A stretch of 8,214 nucleotides of DNA from Brooklawnia sp049651565 (GCF_049651565.1 NZ_JBASCI010000187.1:1-8214); one strand, 5' to 3'; shown: positions 1-6,528, numbered from the stretch's first letter. The notes: generated by a model not told the origin, from the letters alone. Numbers and translations are program-made.

Positions 1-180
1 ATCCGGCTGCCAGGCAGCCTCGGCAAGGCGTACTACGAGCGGAAGAAGGCCGAAGGTATGTCCGCCTCCGAAGCGTTGCGTTGCTTGAAACGACGCCTCG
101 CCCGCATCGTCTACAACACCCTGAAAAACCGACCACGAAGCGACCCTCGGGACTTGCATCTCGGTGGCCGCTTGACATAG
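1..180 (+). CDS. IS110-family transposase, C-terminal end (cut by window edge)
   Basis: The frame is open from base 1 to a TAG at 178-180, giving the last 59 residues of a longer protein. It contains YYERKKAEG followed by EALRCLKRRLARIVYNTL, the conserved helical tail seen in many actinobacterial IS110-type transposases (DEDD transposases that use a bridge RNA). The catalytic Asp residues and the Ser-containing domain lie outside the window, so I cannot say whether the gene is intact. The last codons are Leu-Thr-stop, and the TAG overlaps the ribosome binding site of the next gene. The family call rests on this tail motif alone. Confidence 0.8.
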   Translation: MRLPGSLGKAYYERKKAEGMSASEALRCLKRRLARIVYNTLKNRPRSDPRDLHLGGRLT

Positions 181-189
181 GAGAAACGC
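179..189 (+). promoter_or_regulatory. Ribosome binding site of the GNAT gene, overlapping the transposase stop
   Basis: AGGAGA begins inside the transposase TAG and sits 5-6 nt before the ATG at 190. It fixes the start of the GNAT gene and suggests that the IS end contributes its translation signal. A perfect TTGACA hexamer lies at 172-177, but there is no good -10 box at the right distance, so I do not call a promoter. Confidence 0.6.
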
Positions 190-876
190 ATGATCGTGGT
201 GGAGGACGCAGCCCTTCGGCAGGCGTACCAGCGGCTGCTGGTGCCGAGCTTTCCGGCCAGCGAGCTGATGGGCCTGCCCGAACTGGCCGGCATGGTGGCC
301 GCGGGGACCGCGAGCGTGCACGCCGCCGGGGAGAGGGACGACCCGATCGCCGTCGCGGTGGTGCAGCGATTGCAGCACTCCCGGGCCGTGCTGCTGCTCT
401 ACTTCGCAGCCCGCCCTGACCGGCGTGGTCGCGGAGTGGGCACACGGCTGCTGAGCGAACTGCTCGCCGGCATCAGGGCCGACCCATCGGTCACAGTGGT
501 ACTCGGGGAGGTGGAGCATCCGCGCTTCCACCCACCGCATCCGGAGCACGGCGACCCGGTTGCCCGACTGCGGTTCTATGGCCGGCTCGGCGGGCAGATT
601 CTGGCCGTCCCGTACTTCCAGCCGCCGATCGACGCCGGCCAGGAGCCGGTCTATGCGATGTTGCTGCTGGCACTCGACCCGCCACCCGAACTGGTCCGGG
701 ACGGCCGGCTGCTGCCCGCGGCCGGGCTGGAGCCCGCGCTGCAGGCCATGATGTCCGGCGCGGACCCCGCGCGGTTCCCGGTGGACGCGCTGCTGGACGC
801 CGCTCGCGACCCGCGCGGCGTCCAGCTTCTCGGCGTTGGCGCACTTGAGGACGCGCCTGTCTCGCGTCCGTTGTGA
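190..876 (+). CDS. GNAT-family N-acetyltransferase
   Basis: This 228-residue protein is a probable acetyl-CoA-dependent acyltransferase of the GNAT fold; the substrate is unknown. The acetyl-CoA pyrophosphate-binding motif A is visible as RPDRRGRGVGTRLL (residues 75-88), preceded by the strand AVLLLYFAARP and followed by helix ELLAGIRADP. A motif-B-like segment ARLRFYGRLGG lies at 125-135. The C-terminal 60 residues, rich in Leu, Ala and Pro, go beyond the core fold and I cannot assign them. The ATG at 190 has a good SD overlapping the transposase stop, so translation may be coupled to the IS110 gene. Its stop is 5 bp from the stop of the convergent flavin reductase gene. Confidence 0.85.
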   Translation: MIVVEDAALRQAYQRLLVPSFPASELMGLPELAGMVAAGTASVHAAGERDDPIAVAVVQRLQHSRAVLLLYFAARPDRRGRGVGTRLLSELLAGIRADPSVTVVLGEVEHPRFHPPHPEHGDPVARLRFYGRLGGQILAVPYFQPPIDAGQEPVYAMLLLALDPPPELVRDGRLLPAAGLEPALQAMMSGADPARFPVDALLDAARDPRGVQLLGVGALEDAPVSRPL

Positions 877-881
877 TGCGG

Positions 882-1286
882 TCAGGCGGCCTTGCGGTCG
901 ACCTCGAACTCGCCGGCGCGAACCGCCTCCATCGCCTTGGTCCACAGCACCAGGTTGTCTAGCATCGGGCCGACCGCGGCGGTCGCCGGCTTGGAGGGCG
1001 CAAACTTGGTGAAGCCCTCGAAGTCGTGGAAGAGCGACATCAGCACGGTGAAGCCGTCGAACTCCCCCATCCGCTGCGACCAGGCCTTGCTCTGCTCGGT
1101 CGATCCGCCCGAAGCGCCGGACGGGGGTACCGCCTCCTTCCAGACCGGCAGCTGGAAGTCGGCGATGTCGACTACCTCGACCTGGGCGTCCGAGCGCTTG
1201 TCGGCGATCGACTTCACCCAGTCTGCGACCGTCAGGCTGTGGCGGCCGGGACGGACGCTTCCGGTGACGATGGCGATCCTGGTCAT
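882..1286 (-). pseudogene. NADPH-dependent FMN reductase-like protein with internal in-frame deletion
   Basis: The 134-residue product keeps the flavodoxin-like start of NAD(P)H:FMN reductases: MTRIAIVTGSVRPGR with the GSxRxxR phosphate-binding loop, then VEVVDIADFQLPVW and MGEFDGF. It also keeps the family's C-terminal part (SLFHDFEGF, then MLDNLVLWTKAMEAVR). Family members are about 190 residues long. Between the FDGF strand (about residue 79) and SLFHDFEGF (about 84) they carry the PEYN flavin-binding loop, the GALKNALD helix and the next two strands. That block of roughly 55-60 residues is absent here, yet the frame is open across the junction near 1035-1049. FMN binding is probably lost. 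The start has a strong AGGAGG at 1290-1295, only 3 nt from the ATG. It probably shares a transcript with the toroid gene 59 bp upstream. An assembly error would look the same. Confidence 0.8.
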
Positions 1287-1345
1287 GGTCCTCCTGGAGG
1301 CATACTCGGTACAACTTCAACGACACTGGTTGGACCGTCAATGAT

Positions 1346-2272
1346 CTATTCCCAGTGGAAGTGCCGGAGCACCCGAAGCGCCCGCAAGGTCACCCACCGG
1401 TTCGGCGTCCCGGCTGGTGGATATGCCACGTGGGTTCGGCCCGGATACTGCGACGTGGCGGCCCACCGGCCGTCCGGTAGCCGTCGCCGCACAAGGACTT
1501 CGAGTGCGTCGGCACAACGGGAATCGCCCGCGACGCCGGCGGCCCGCAAGACCTCGAGGCCGCGCAGCACGTCGAACGACCAACGGGGCGGGTGGTGCAG
1601 CCGAGTGAACTCGGCCCGGATCGGTTCCCCGTCGGATCGTCGCTGGTACAGCCGCCTGGCAAGCAGGGCGTCGGCCGCTCGCCCCATCGCGCCCCTCACC
1701 TCGTCCGCCCGATGTGTGTGCCCACGGCGCAGGTACTCGGCGAACCCGTCGATGACACTGGCCGTGGTGTGCACCGACGAGTTCCGCGCCCCCGATCGGT
1801 TGGACCGGCAGTTGAAGCCGCCGTCCGGCAGTTCCTGGCCCAGGACGAAATCAACCACGCTGGCCACCTCGACTGTCGAGACGCCGAAGTGGGACGCGTA
1901 GGCCAGGAAGTGCCCGTTGATGCAGACGTCGGCCACCTTGACGCTTCGGGACGGGTTGACGCCCCCGTCCGCACCCTTCTCACCGACCAATAGGCTGACC
2001 GCCCGGACACAGCTCGGGTGCCCGGACGGCACGGCCAGATCGCGCAACTCGAGCAGCGAGTAGTGGGTGCAGGTCCACTTCGGCTGGTAGAAGCCCTCGC
2101 CCCAGTGCCCGTCGCCGCGCTGAGCCGCCAGGATCGCCGCGGCGTCCCCGTCGTGCGGGATGCGCAGTTGCAGGTCTGGCCGCTCATCACCGAGCAGGTC
2201 GCGGCGAACCTGGAACTGCACGGCGCTGTCGCCGGCGAGCAACCAGTCGAGCACCTCGAGGTTCAGCGTCAT
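1346..2272 (-). CDS. Prenyltransferase/squalene-oxidase repeat protein (alpha/alpha toroid), function unknown
   Basis: This 308-residue protein resembles the toroid half of terpene cyclases and protein prenyltransferases. QW-like motifs appear as DGHWGEGFYQPKW (54-66), DGGV (102-105), DGGFNC (150-155) and DGRW (267-270); the first three are exactly 48 residues apart. Helical stretches such as HTTASVIDGFAEYL (168-181) and WSFDVLRGLEVLRAAG (231-246) lie between them. The DXDD acid of squalene-hopene cyclases is absent, and no signal peptide or membrane segment is evident. It may bind an isoprenoid or polysaccharide-like ligand rather than cyclise one; that is inference. The start has AAGGA 6 nt before the ATG. 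The gene is divergent from the MscS gene and likely co-transcribed with the flavin reductase gene downstream. Confidence 0.75.
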   Translation of the reverse strand: MTLNLEVLDWLLAGDSAVQFQVRRDLLGDERPDLQLRIPHDGDAAAILAAQRGDGHWGEGFYQPKWTCTHYSLLELRDLAVPSGHPSCVRAVSLLVGEKGADGGVNPSRSVKVADVCINGHFLAYASHFGVSTVEVASVVDFVLGQELPDGGFNCRSNRSGARNSSVHTTASVIDGFAEYLRRGHTHRADEVRGAMGRAADALLARRLYQRRSDGEPIRAEFTRLHHPPRWSFDVLRGLEVLRAAGVAGDSRCADALEVLVRRRLPDGRWAATSQYPGRTHVAYPPAGTPNRWVTLRALRVLRHFHWE

Positions 2273-2292
2273 GTCCGGTCCTTCGGCTCAGT

Positions 2293-2343
2293 GTTTCACC
2301 ATCATCGGTTCAGCGCAGCGATGACGGGTATGCCAAGTGAAAC
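2293..2343. promoter_or_regulatory. Nested inverted repeats in the divergent toroid/MscS promoter region
   Basis: The 92 bp between the two divergent starts contain an outer 7-bp inverted repeat, GTTTCAC (2293-2299) and GTGAAAC (2337-2343). Inside it is a 6-bp repeat, TCATCG (2302-2307) and CGATGA (2319-2324). They could be operator sites or a transcript hairpin. No clear -10/-35 pair was recognised, and repeats this short can arise by chance. Confidence 0.3.
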
Positions 2344-2364
2344 CAGGACCACGGAAGGACGTCG

Positions 2365-3171
2365 ATGCAAGGGCTGCCCCAGGTGACGTGGGAGGCGCTG
2401 CGGCTTGGGCTGCTCATCTTCGCGGTCGTGCTGGTGGCGGCGTGGCTGCTCAAGCTCGTCGTCCGGCGGCTGCTCTCATGGCGGGGACGCAGCCTCAGCG
2501 CCGCCAGCGTCTTCGGCGCCATCGCCCAGGTGGTGCTCTCGGTCATCGGGTTCGCGGCAGCGCTGACCGTGATCTTCCCCAGTGTCCGCCCGGTGGACGT
2601 GCTGGGCGGCGTCGGCATCCTCACCATCGCGGCCGGTATCGCGCTGCAGACCGTACTGGGCAACGCGTTCGCGGGCATAGTCATCCTGTCCCGCGACCGG
2701 TTCCGGGTCGGCGACCAGATCAGCGTCGGCGAGCATGCCGGTACGGTCCTGCGGATCTCGCTGGCCACCACCATGCTGCGAACCTTCGACGGTCGGCAGG
2801 TCATCCTGCCGAACACGATCATCCACACCCAGCCGGTGACGATCCAGACCGGCTACGAAAAGGTGCGTACCACGGTGACCCTCGAACTCGACCAGGCAGT
2901 GGACATCGACAAAGCGTGCGCGACCGCGGAGGCGGCGATGAGCGCGCTGCCCATGGTCGCCGACGACCCGGCCCCGCAGGCGCTGCTCAGCGACATGCAC
3001 GAGGGCGTCGTCATCATGGACCTCCGCTTCTGGTCGGGCGCGCGGCAACTGGAGACCCGCGAGGCCCGGCATGCGGTGATCCGCAGGGTCACCCTGGAGT
3101 TGCGCAAGCGCGGGATCCGGTTGGCCGACCCGTCGCTGGTCGTGATGCAGAAGCCCGTTGGCGAATCATGA
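2365..3171 (+). CDS. MscS-family small-conductance mechanosensitive ion channel
   Basis: This 268-residue inner-membrane protein should relieve turgor by opening under membrane tension. Three hydrophobic segments (about 13-35, 53-72 and 78-108) match the MscS core. The third is the pore helix, rich in Gly and Ala (LGGVGILTIAAGIALQTVLGN, then AFAGIVILSR). It runs into the family signature RFRVGDQISVGEHAGTV (112-128), then DGRQVILPNTIIHTQPV (142-158) of the beta domain and a C-terminal alpha/beta domain. E. coli MscS has 286 residues, so this is a minimal-size member. GGAAGGA at 2353-2359 sits 5 nt before the ATG and supports the start. A longer overlapping frame (2337-3200) is a GC-rich shadow. 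The gene stands alone on its strand. Confidence 0.92.
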   Translation: MQGLPQVTWEALRLGLLIFAVVLVAAWLLKLVVRRLLSWRGRSLSAASVFGAIAQVVLSVIGFAAALTVIFPSVRPVDVLGGVGILTIAAGIALQTVLGNAFAGIVILSRDRFRVGDQISVGEHAGTVLRISLATTMLRTFDGRQVILPNTIIHTQPVTIQTGYEKVRTTVTLELDQAVDIDKACATAEAAMSALPMVADDPAPQALLSDMHEGVVIMDLRFWSGARQLETREARHAVIRRVTLELRKRGIRLADPSLVVMQKPVGES

Positions 3172-3206
3172 GGTTGCCAATCGTTCGCGTTCGGCTGTGA
3201 CGATCT

Positions 3207-3223
3207 GGCGGGTTAGGTCCGCC
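3207..3223 (+). terminator. Weak hairpin after the MscS gene
   Basis: GGCGG (3207-3211) and CCGCC (3219-3223) can pair around a 7-nt loop, 35 nt after the MscS stop. There is no T-run behind it, so at best it is a weak or factor-dependent terminator. A 5-bp GC stem is not significant on its own in this DNA. Confidence 0.25.
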
Positions 3224-3299
3224 CCGGAAAGGTGAAAAGCCTCCGACACGTTGTCCGAAGTCTGGTTCCCTGCGCGGTGGGCCGGCCCCAGCTCACAGC

Positions 3300-3311
3300 T
3301 GCACCGGTGCA
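3300..3311. promoter_or_regulatory. Perfect 12-bp palindrome upstream of the GltB-like gene
   Basis: TGCACCGGTGCA reads the same on both strands and lies 49 bp before the ATG at 3360, a usual place for a repressor or activator dimer. No promoter boxes were confidently seen nearby and no regulator is known. The rest of the 188-bp gap 3172-3359 shows no gene. Confidence 0.3.
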
Positions 3312-3359
3312 TCCCGCCATTCGCCGTTGACCAACTAACCGGTGTGACAGCCTTGGTTC

Positions 3360-4961
3360 ATGAGGAAGCGGACAATCGCCGCGGCGGCTCCTGTGGCCGC
3401 GTTGGCCGGGATCGCCGTGCAGGACCTGGTTCAGAAGCAGCATGCCCTCCGGCGTAACTTCCCTGTGGTCGCTCGACTGCGATACCTGGTGGAGTCGATC
3501 GGGCCCGAACTGCGTCAGTACATCATCACCAGCAACGACGAGGAACGTCCGTTCAGCCGGGACCAGCGGCGCTGGATCTACGCCTCGTCGAAGAAGGAGA
3601 ACAACTACTTCGGCTTCGGCTCCGACAACGACACCGAGAACTCCTCCTATCCCATCGTCAAGCAGGCGACGTTCAGCGACGTGGTGCCGGCTTCGCCGAT
3701 TCACGGTCGCGATGTCGAGTTGCCCGGCGCGAAGATCCTGGGTGGGCCTCGTGGCCGGCGGCTGGCCTTCCGGCCCGCCTCGGCGGTGAATGTGTCGGCG
3801 ATGTCGTTCGGTTCGCTCAGCCCCCAGGCGATCAAGGCGATCAACCAGGCGGCCCACCTCGGCGGGTTCCTGCACAACGTGGGCGAGGGCGGCCTGTCCG
3901 ACCACCACCGCCAGGGCGGCGAGCTCGTCTATCAGATCGGTACCGGCTACTTCGGCTGCCGGGACGCCCGTGGCGACTTCGACCTGCCCAGGTTGGTCGA
4001 AGTGGTGGGCTCAGCGCCGGTGCGAGCCATCGAGATCAAGCTCAGCCAGGGCGCCAAGCCGGGGCTCGGCGGCCACCTGCCCGGGGTGAAGGTCAACGCC
4101 GAGATCGCCCACATCCGCGGCGTCGAGCAGGGCAAGGACGTTGTCAGCCCCTCCCGGCACACTGCCTTCCGCAATATTGATGAGATGCTCGACGTGGTCG
4201 AGGAGATCGCCGGGGCCACCGGGCTGCCCGTCGGCGTCAAGTCGGCCGTCGGGGAGCTTGCGTTCTGGCAAGAACTGGCCGAGCAGATGGCCGACGGGCA
4301 GCGCGGCGTGGACTTCATCACGATCGACGGCGGCGAGGGCGGCACCGGCGCCGCGCCGCTGGTCTTCGCCGACCACGTCTCGTTCCCCTTCCGGCCCGGC
4401 TTTGCAGCGGCGTACGGAACGTTCGCCCAGGCGGGTCTGGCTGATCGAGTCACCTGGATCGGATCGGGCAAGCTGGGCCTGCCGGGTAACGCGATCGTCG
4501 CCTTCGCCCTCGGCGTCGACCTGGTCAATGTCGCCAGGGAGGCCATGATGGCCATTGGCTGCATCCAGGCCCAGAAGTGCCACACCGACCACTGCCCGAC
4601 GGGTGTGGCGTCCCAGAACCCCTGGCTGGCTCACGGCCTCGACCCTGAGCAGAAGTCTCATCGGCTGGTCAACTACGTGCAGACCCTGCGCCGCGACCTA
4701 CTCAAGGTCTCGGAGGCGGCTGGAGTGCGACACCCGGCGATGCTCGGTCCGGATGCCGTCGAGATCCTGGATGGTGACCGCAGTCACCGCACGCTGGCGG
4801 AGGTGTACGACTACCGGCCCGGCTGGGGCGTCCCAGAGCCCGGCATCACCTCGGCGATCGACCACTACATGTCGCGCTACGACGACCAGCCCGGCGAAGA
4901 CGAGGTCGTCCAGCACGAGCCGGTCGAAGTGGACCCTGACCCGAAGCAGGCAACCGAGTGA
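3360..4961 (+). CDS. FMN-binding glutamate synthase family protein (GltB-like synthase domain)
   Basis: This 533-residue protein carries the FMN/3Fe-4S synthase domain of glutamate synthase without the glutamine amidotransferase domain. A single hydrophobic N-terminal stretch (about 5-20) may anchor it. A conserved NNYFGFGSDND segment (81-91) is followed by the TIM barrel: NVSAMSFGSLSPQAI (144-158), HNVGEGGLSDHH (172-183), QIGTGYFGCRD (192-202), SQGAKPGLGGHLPG (229-242), TIDGGEGGTGAAP (321-333) and IGSGKLGLPGNA (367-378). Cys401, Cys407 and Cys412 have the CX5CX4C spacing of the GltB 3Fe-4S cluster. Such stand-alone proteins are common in actinomycetes, but their substrate is not established and glutamate synthesis is not assured. 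An in-frame stop at 3345-3347 makes the ATG at 3360 the first possible start; its SD is poor. No partner reductase subunit lies beside it. Confidence 0.9.
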   Translation: MRKRTIAAAAPVAALAGIAVQDLVQKQHALRRNFPVVARLRYLVESIGPELRQYIITSNDEERPFSRDQRRWIYASSKKENNYFGFGSDNDTENSSYPIVKQATFSDVVPASPIHGRDVELPGAKILGGPRGRRLAFRPASAVNVSAMSFGSLSPQAIKAINQAAHLGGFLHNVGEGGLSDHHRQGGELVYQIGTGYFGCRDARGDFDLPRLVEVVGSAPVRAIEIKLSQGAKPGLGGHLPGVKVNAEIAHIRGVEQGKDVVSPSRHTAFRNIDEMLDVVEEIAGATGLPVGVKSAVGELAFWQELAEQMADGQRGVDFITIDGGEGGTGAAPLVFADHVSFPFRPGFAAAYGTFAQAGLADRVTWIGSGKLGLPGNAIVAFALGVDLVNVAREAMMAIGCIQAQKCHTDHCPTGVASQNPWLAHGLDPEQKSHRLVNYVQTLRRDLLKVSEAAGVRHPAMLGPDAVEILDGDRSHRTLAEVYDYRPGWGVPEPGITSAIDHYMSRYDDQPGEDEVVQHEPVEVDPDPKQATE

Positions 4962-4962
4962 G

Positions 4963-5061
4963 TTACTGTCCCGGCCATACCAGCCCGGTCTCAAAGGCGA
5001 GGACGACAGCCTGCACCGGGTCACGAACGCCGAGTCTCATCAGTAGCCCGACGACGTGGTC
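4963..5061 (-). pseudogene. Remnant: C-terminus of a LuxR/NarL-type response regulator
   Basis: On the minus strand a frame ending in TAA at 4963-4965 reads HVVGLLMRLGVRDPVQ, then AVVLAFETGLVWPGQ. This matches the recognition and last helices of NarL/FixJ-family HTH domains (typical form HVSRLLxKLGVRDRVQAVVLAYE-GLV). Only about 31 residues match. The receiver domain and the first HTH helices are missing, and the sequence upstream (higher coordinates) becomes the remnant of a GNAT gene. There is no start codon or SD. The remnant begins 2 bp after the end of the convergent GltB-like gene. Confidence 0.7.
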
Positions 5062-5099
5062 CTCACGGGCTGCACGCTGACATACTCGCCTTGAGCAGG

Positions 5100-5247
5100 G
5101 ATCCGCTGGCGCCAGCCGGCCCGCTCGAACATCTCACGGGTTTCCGACGTAGGCCATGGTGAGATCGACCTTCGCGCCGGCATTGTCGACCGGGTAGGCC
5201 TCGACGGGCGCTGCCTGGCTGGCCGCGTGGTCGAACGCACAGCCTGC
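5100..5247 (-). pseudogene. Remnant: C-terminal part of a GNAT acetyltransferase with frameshift
   Basis: Read on the minus strand, 5247 down to 5143 gives AFDHAASQAAPVEAYPVDN, then AGAKVDLTMAYVG. After skipping one base (the T-run at 5141-5143) the next frame continues TREMFERAGWRQR. Together these match the C-terminal pattern of a GNAT subfamily (AVEAYPVD, then YVGTxxMFERAGF). The one-base shift puts a TGA right after the first part. The N-terminal half with the acetyl-CoA-binding motif is missing: the sequence at higher coordinates is the multicopper oxidase end instead. The last 15-20 residues also appear lost, with the frame running into the LuxR remnant. It is unrelated to the intact GNAT gene at 190-876 beyond family level. 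Confidence 0.6.
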
Positions 5248-5423
5248 AGGTTGAGAACGGCGCAAGCTACGAGGTGGCGTTCATCGCCGACAACTCGGGT
5301 ATCTGGATGGACCACTGCCACAACCTGCCGCATGCTGCCGAGGGACTGATGATCCACCTGGCCTACATCGGCTACTCCACCCCGTTCGTGGTGGGCCGAG
5401 ATCATGCGAACCACCCCGAGTAG
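5244..5423 (+). pseudogene. Remnant: C-terminus of a multicopper oxidase (laccase-like)
   Basis: The frame ending in TAG at 5421-5423 reads LQVENGASYEVAFIADNSG, then IWMDHCHNLPHAAEGL and MIHLAYIGYSTPFVVG. This is the C-terminal cupredoxin domain of a multicopper oxidase: the HCH triad at 5313-5321 holds the T1 copper Cys (5316-5318), the T1 His follows at 5331-5333, and the axial position is Leu (5346-5348), as in laccases. About 59 residues remain of a family of roughly 450-600. The other copper motifs, signal peptide and start are absent. Just upstream, 5229-5243 looks like a scrambled WVDS motif that normally precedes LQV, so the break lies near 5230-5245. It ends 27 bp from the convergent aldo/keto reductase gene. 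Confidence 0.8.
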
Positions 5424-5450
5424 GCGAGCCAGTCGCCCCGGCGGCGCCCG

Positions 5451-6407
5451 CTAGATCCAGGCGGAGGTGGCCCCTCGCAGGGCGTCGACCTCGGCCGGCT
5501 CGAGAGTGAAGCTGAGCGCGCCAGCATTGGCGGCCGCCTGCTGGGCGTTCTTCGCGCCGGGGATCGGCAGCGCGTCCTGCTCGATCAGCCAGCGCAGGGC
5601 CACCTGCGCCGGCGCGCGGTCATACCGGTCGCCGATCTCCTGCAACAGGGAGATGATCGGCCGCAGTGGACGGTCGGCGTCGGCGCGGAAGTAGCTGCGC
5701 ATGATCTGCCTGCGCAGCCCCCGCGGCCGGGTGTCGAGGTACTTGCCGGTGAGCGCGCCGCCAGCCAGGGGTTGGTAGCAGATGAGGGTGACCCCGAGCT
5801 CGCGGCAGGCGTCCAGCACCCCGTTGCGCTCAGGTTAGCGGTGCAGCAGCGAGTACTCGACCTGATTGGACGCGAGCGGAAGGCCGCGGTCGGCCAGTGC
5901 GGCGTGGGCCTGGCGCAGTTGGTCGACGGAGTAGTTGCTCACCCCGACCGCGCGGATCAGGCCGGCGTCCACGGCATCGGCCATCAGGTGCATCAGGCGA
6001 ACCGTGTCGACGCGCGGTGAGGGGAAGTGGTGCATGTACAGGTCGACCTGCGCCCTGCCCAGCCGGGCAAGACTGGCGCGCAGCTCCTTGGGCAGGTCTT
6101 CAGCGGTGGCGAGCAGCCCGGGCGGGAACTTTGTCGCGATGACGGCGTCGGTACCCCGGGTAAGTTCACCCAGCCGGATCTCGGAGGCGCCCCGGCTGTA
6201 CATCGCCGCGGTGTCGAAGAACCGAACGCCCGCTGACAGGCTGACCCGGACCGCTTCGCGCTCCTCCTCCAGCCCCTCAGCACCACCATAAACGAGCTTG
6301 GCCGGGTACAGTCTCGCCAACCCAGTGGCAGCGCCCCAAGTCATCGAACCGACACCCAGCCGCGAGACGAGCACGTCGGTTCTTCCCAGCCGGATTAGGT
6401 CGTTCAT
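5451..6407 (-). pseudogene. Aldo/keto reductase gene interrupted by one nonsense codon
   Basis: The gene would encode 318 residues, the normal length for an NADPH-dependent aldo/keto reductase, but codon 191 is TAA (5835-5837). The same frame then continues PERNGVLDACRELGVTL to a proper C-terminus, so this is a point mutation and not a frameshift. The barrel motifs are intact: FFDTAAMYSRGASE with catalytic Asp65 and Tyr70, Lys93 in ATKFPPG, His127 in DLYMHHFPSP, VGVSNYS (154-160) and SNQVEYSLLHR before the stop. After it come YQPLAGGALTGKY and the NADPH-binding IPGAKNAQQAAANAG. The start ATG has GGAGGG at 6413-6418. A longer frame upstream to 6575 has no support. The truncated 190-residue product would lack the cofactor-binding half. 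Confidence 0.88.
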
Positions 6408-6528
6408 GGCGTCCCTCCAGGGTTGACGCTCCCGTGCGATACAGACCGCTATTGCTCCTACGATTCTTCGAGGCGACGCCGGGACTATGTGACTCACCGG
6501 TTTGCCATGGCTGTCCAGCGCCGGCGCG

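Larger units (their letters stand above)
1..189 (+). mobile_element. Right-hand end of an IS110-type insertion sequence
   Basis: The transposase tail implies that the 3' end of an IS110-type element lies here. The element boundary must fall at or shortly after the TAG at 178-180, because a GNAT gene begins at 190. IS110 elements usually lack clear terminal inverted repeats, so the exact edge cannot be read from one copy. In the IS110 group the bridge RNA is encoded in the left non-coding end, which is outside this window. The end at 189 is a limit set by the next gene, not an observed boundary. Confidence 0.5.

Noticed and set aside
1..189. IS110 bridge RNA
   Set aside because: In IS110-group elements it is encoded upstream of the transposase, outside the window; the few bases after the stop cannot hold it.
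1026..1901. A 291-codon plus-strand frame
   Set aside because: It is antisense to the flavin reductase and toroid genes and has low-complexity Arg/Ser-rich composition.
2337..3200. A 287-codon plus-strand frame overlapping MscS
   Set aside because: It is one frame off the MscS gene, is Arg/Pro/Gly-rich, and lacks membrane segments; the MscS frame has clear homology.
5040..5414. A 124-codon minus-strand frame with an ATG start
   Set aside because: Its first half is the antisense of the multicopper oxidase tail and only its second half matches GNAT sequence, in two different frames. It is a chance opening through fused remnants, not a gene.
5835..5837. Recoded or programmed stop in the aldo/keto reductase
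   Set aside because: The codon is TAA, not a selenocysteine or pyrrolysine codon, and the family uses no recoded residue here; a plain nonsense change is simpler.
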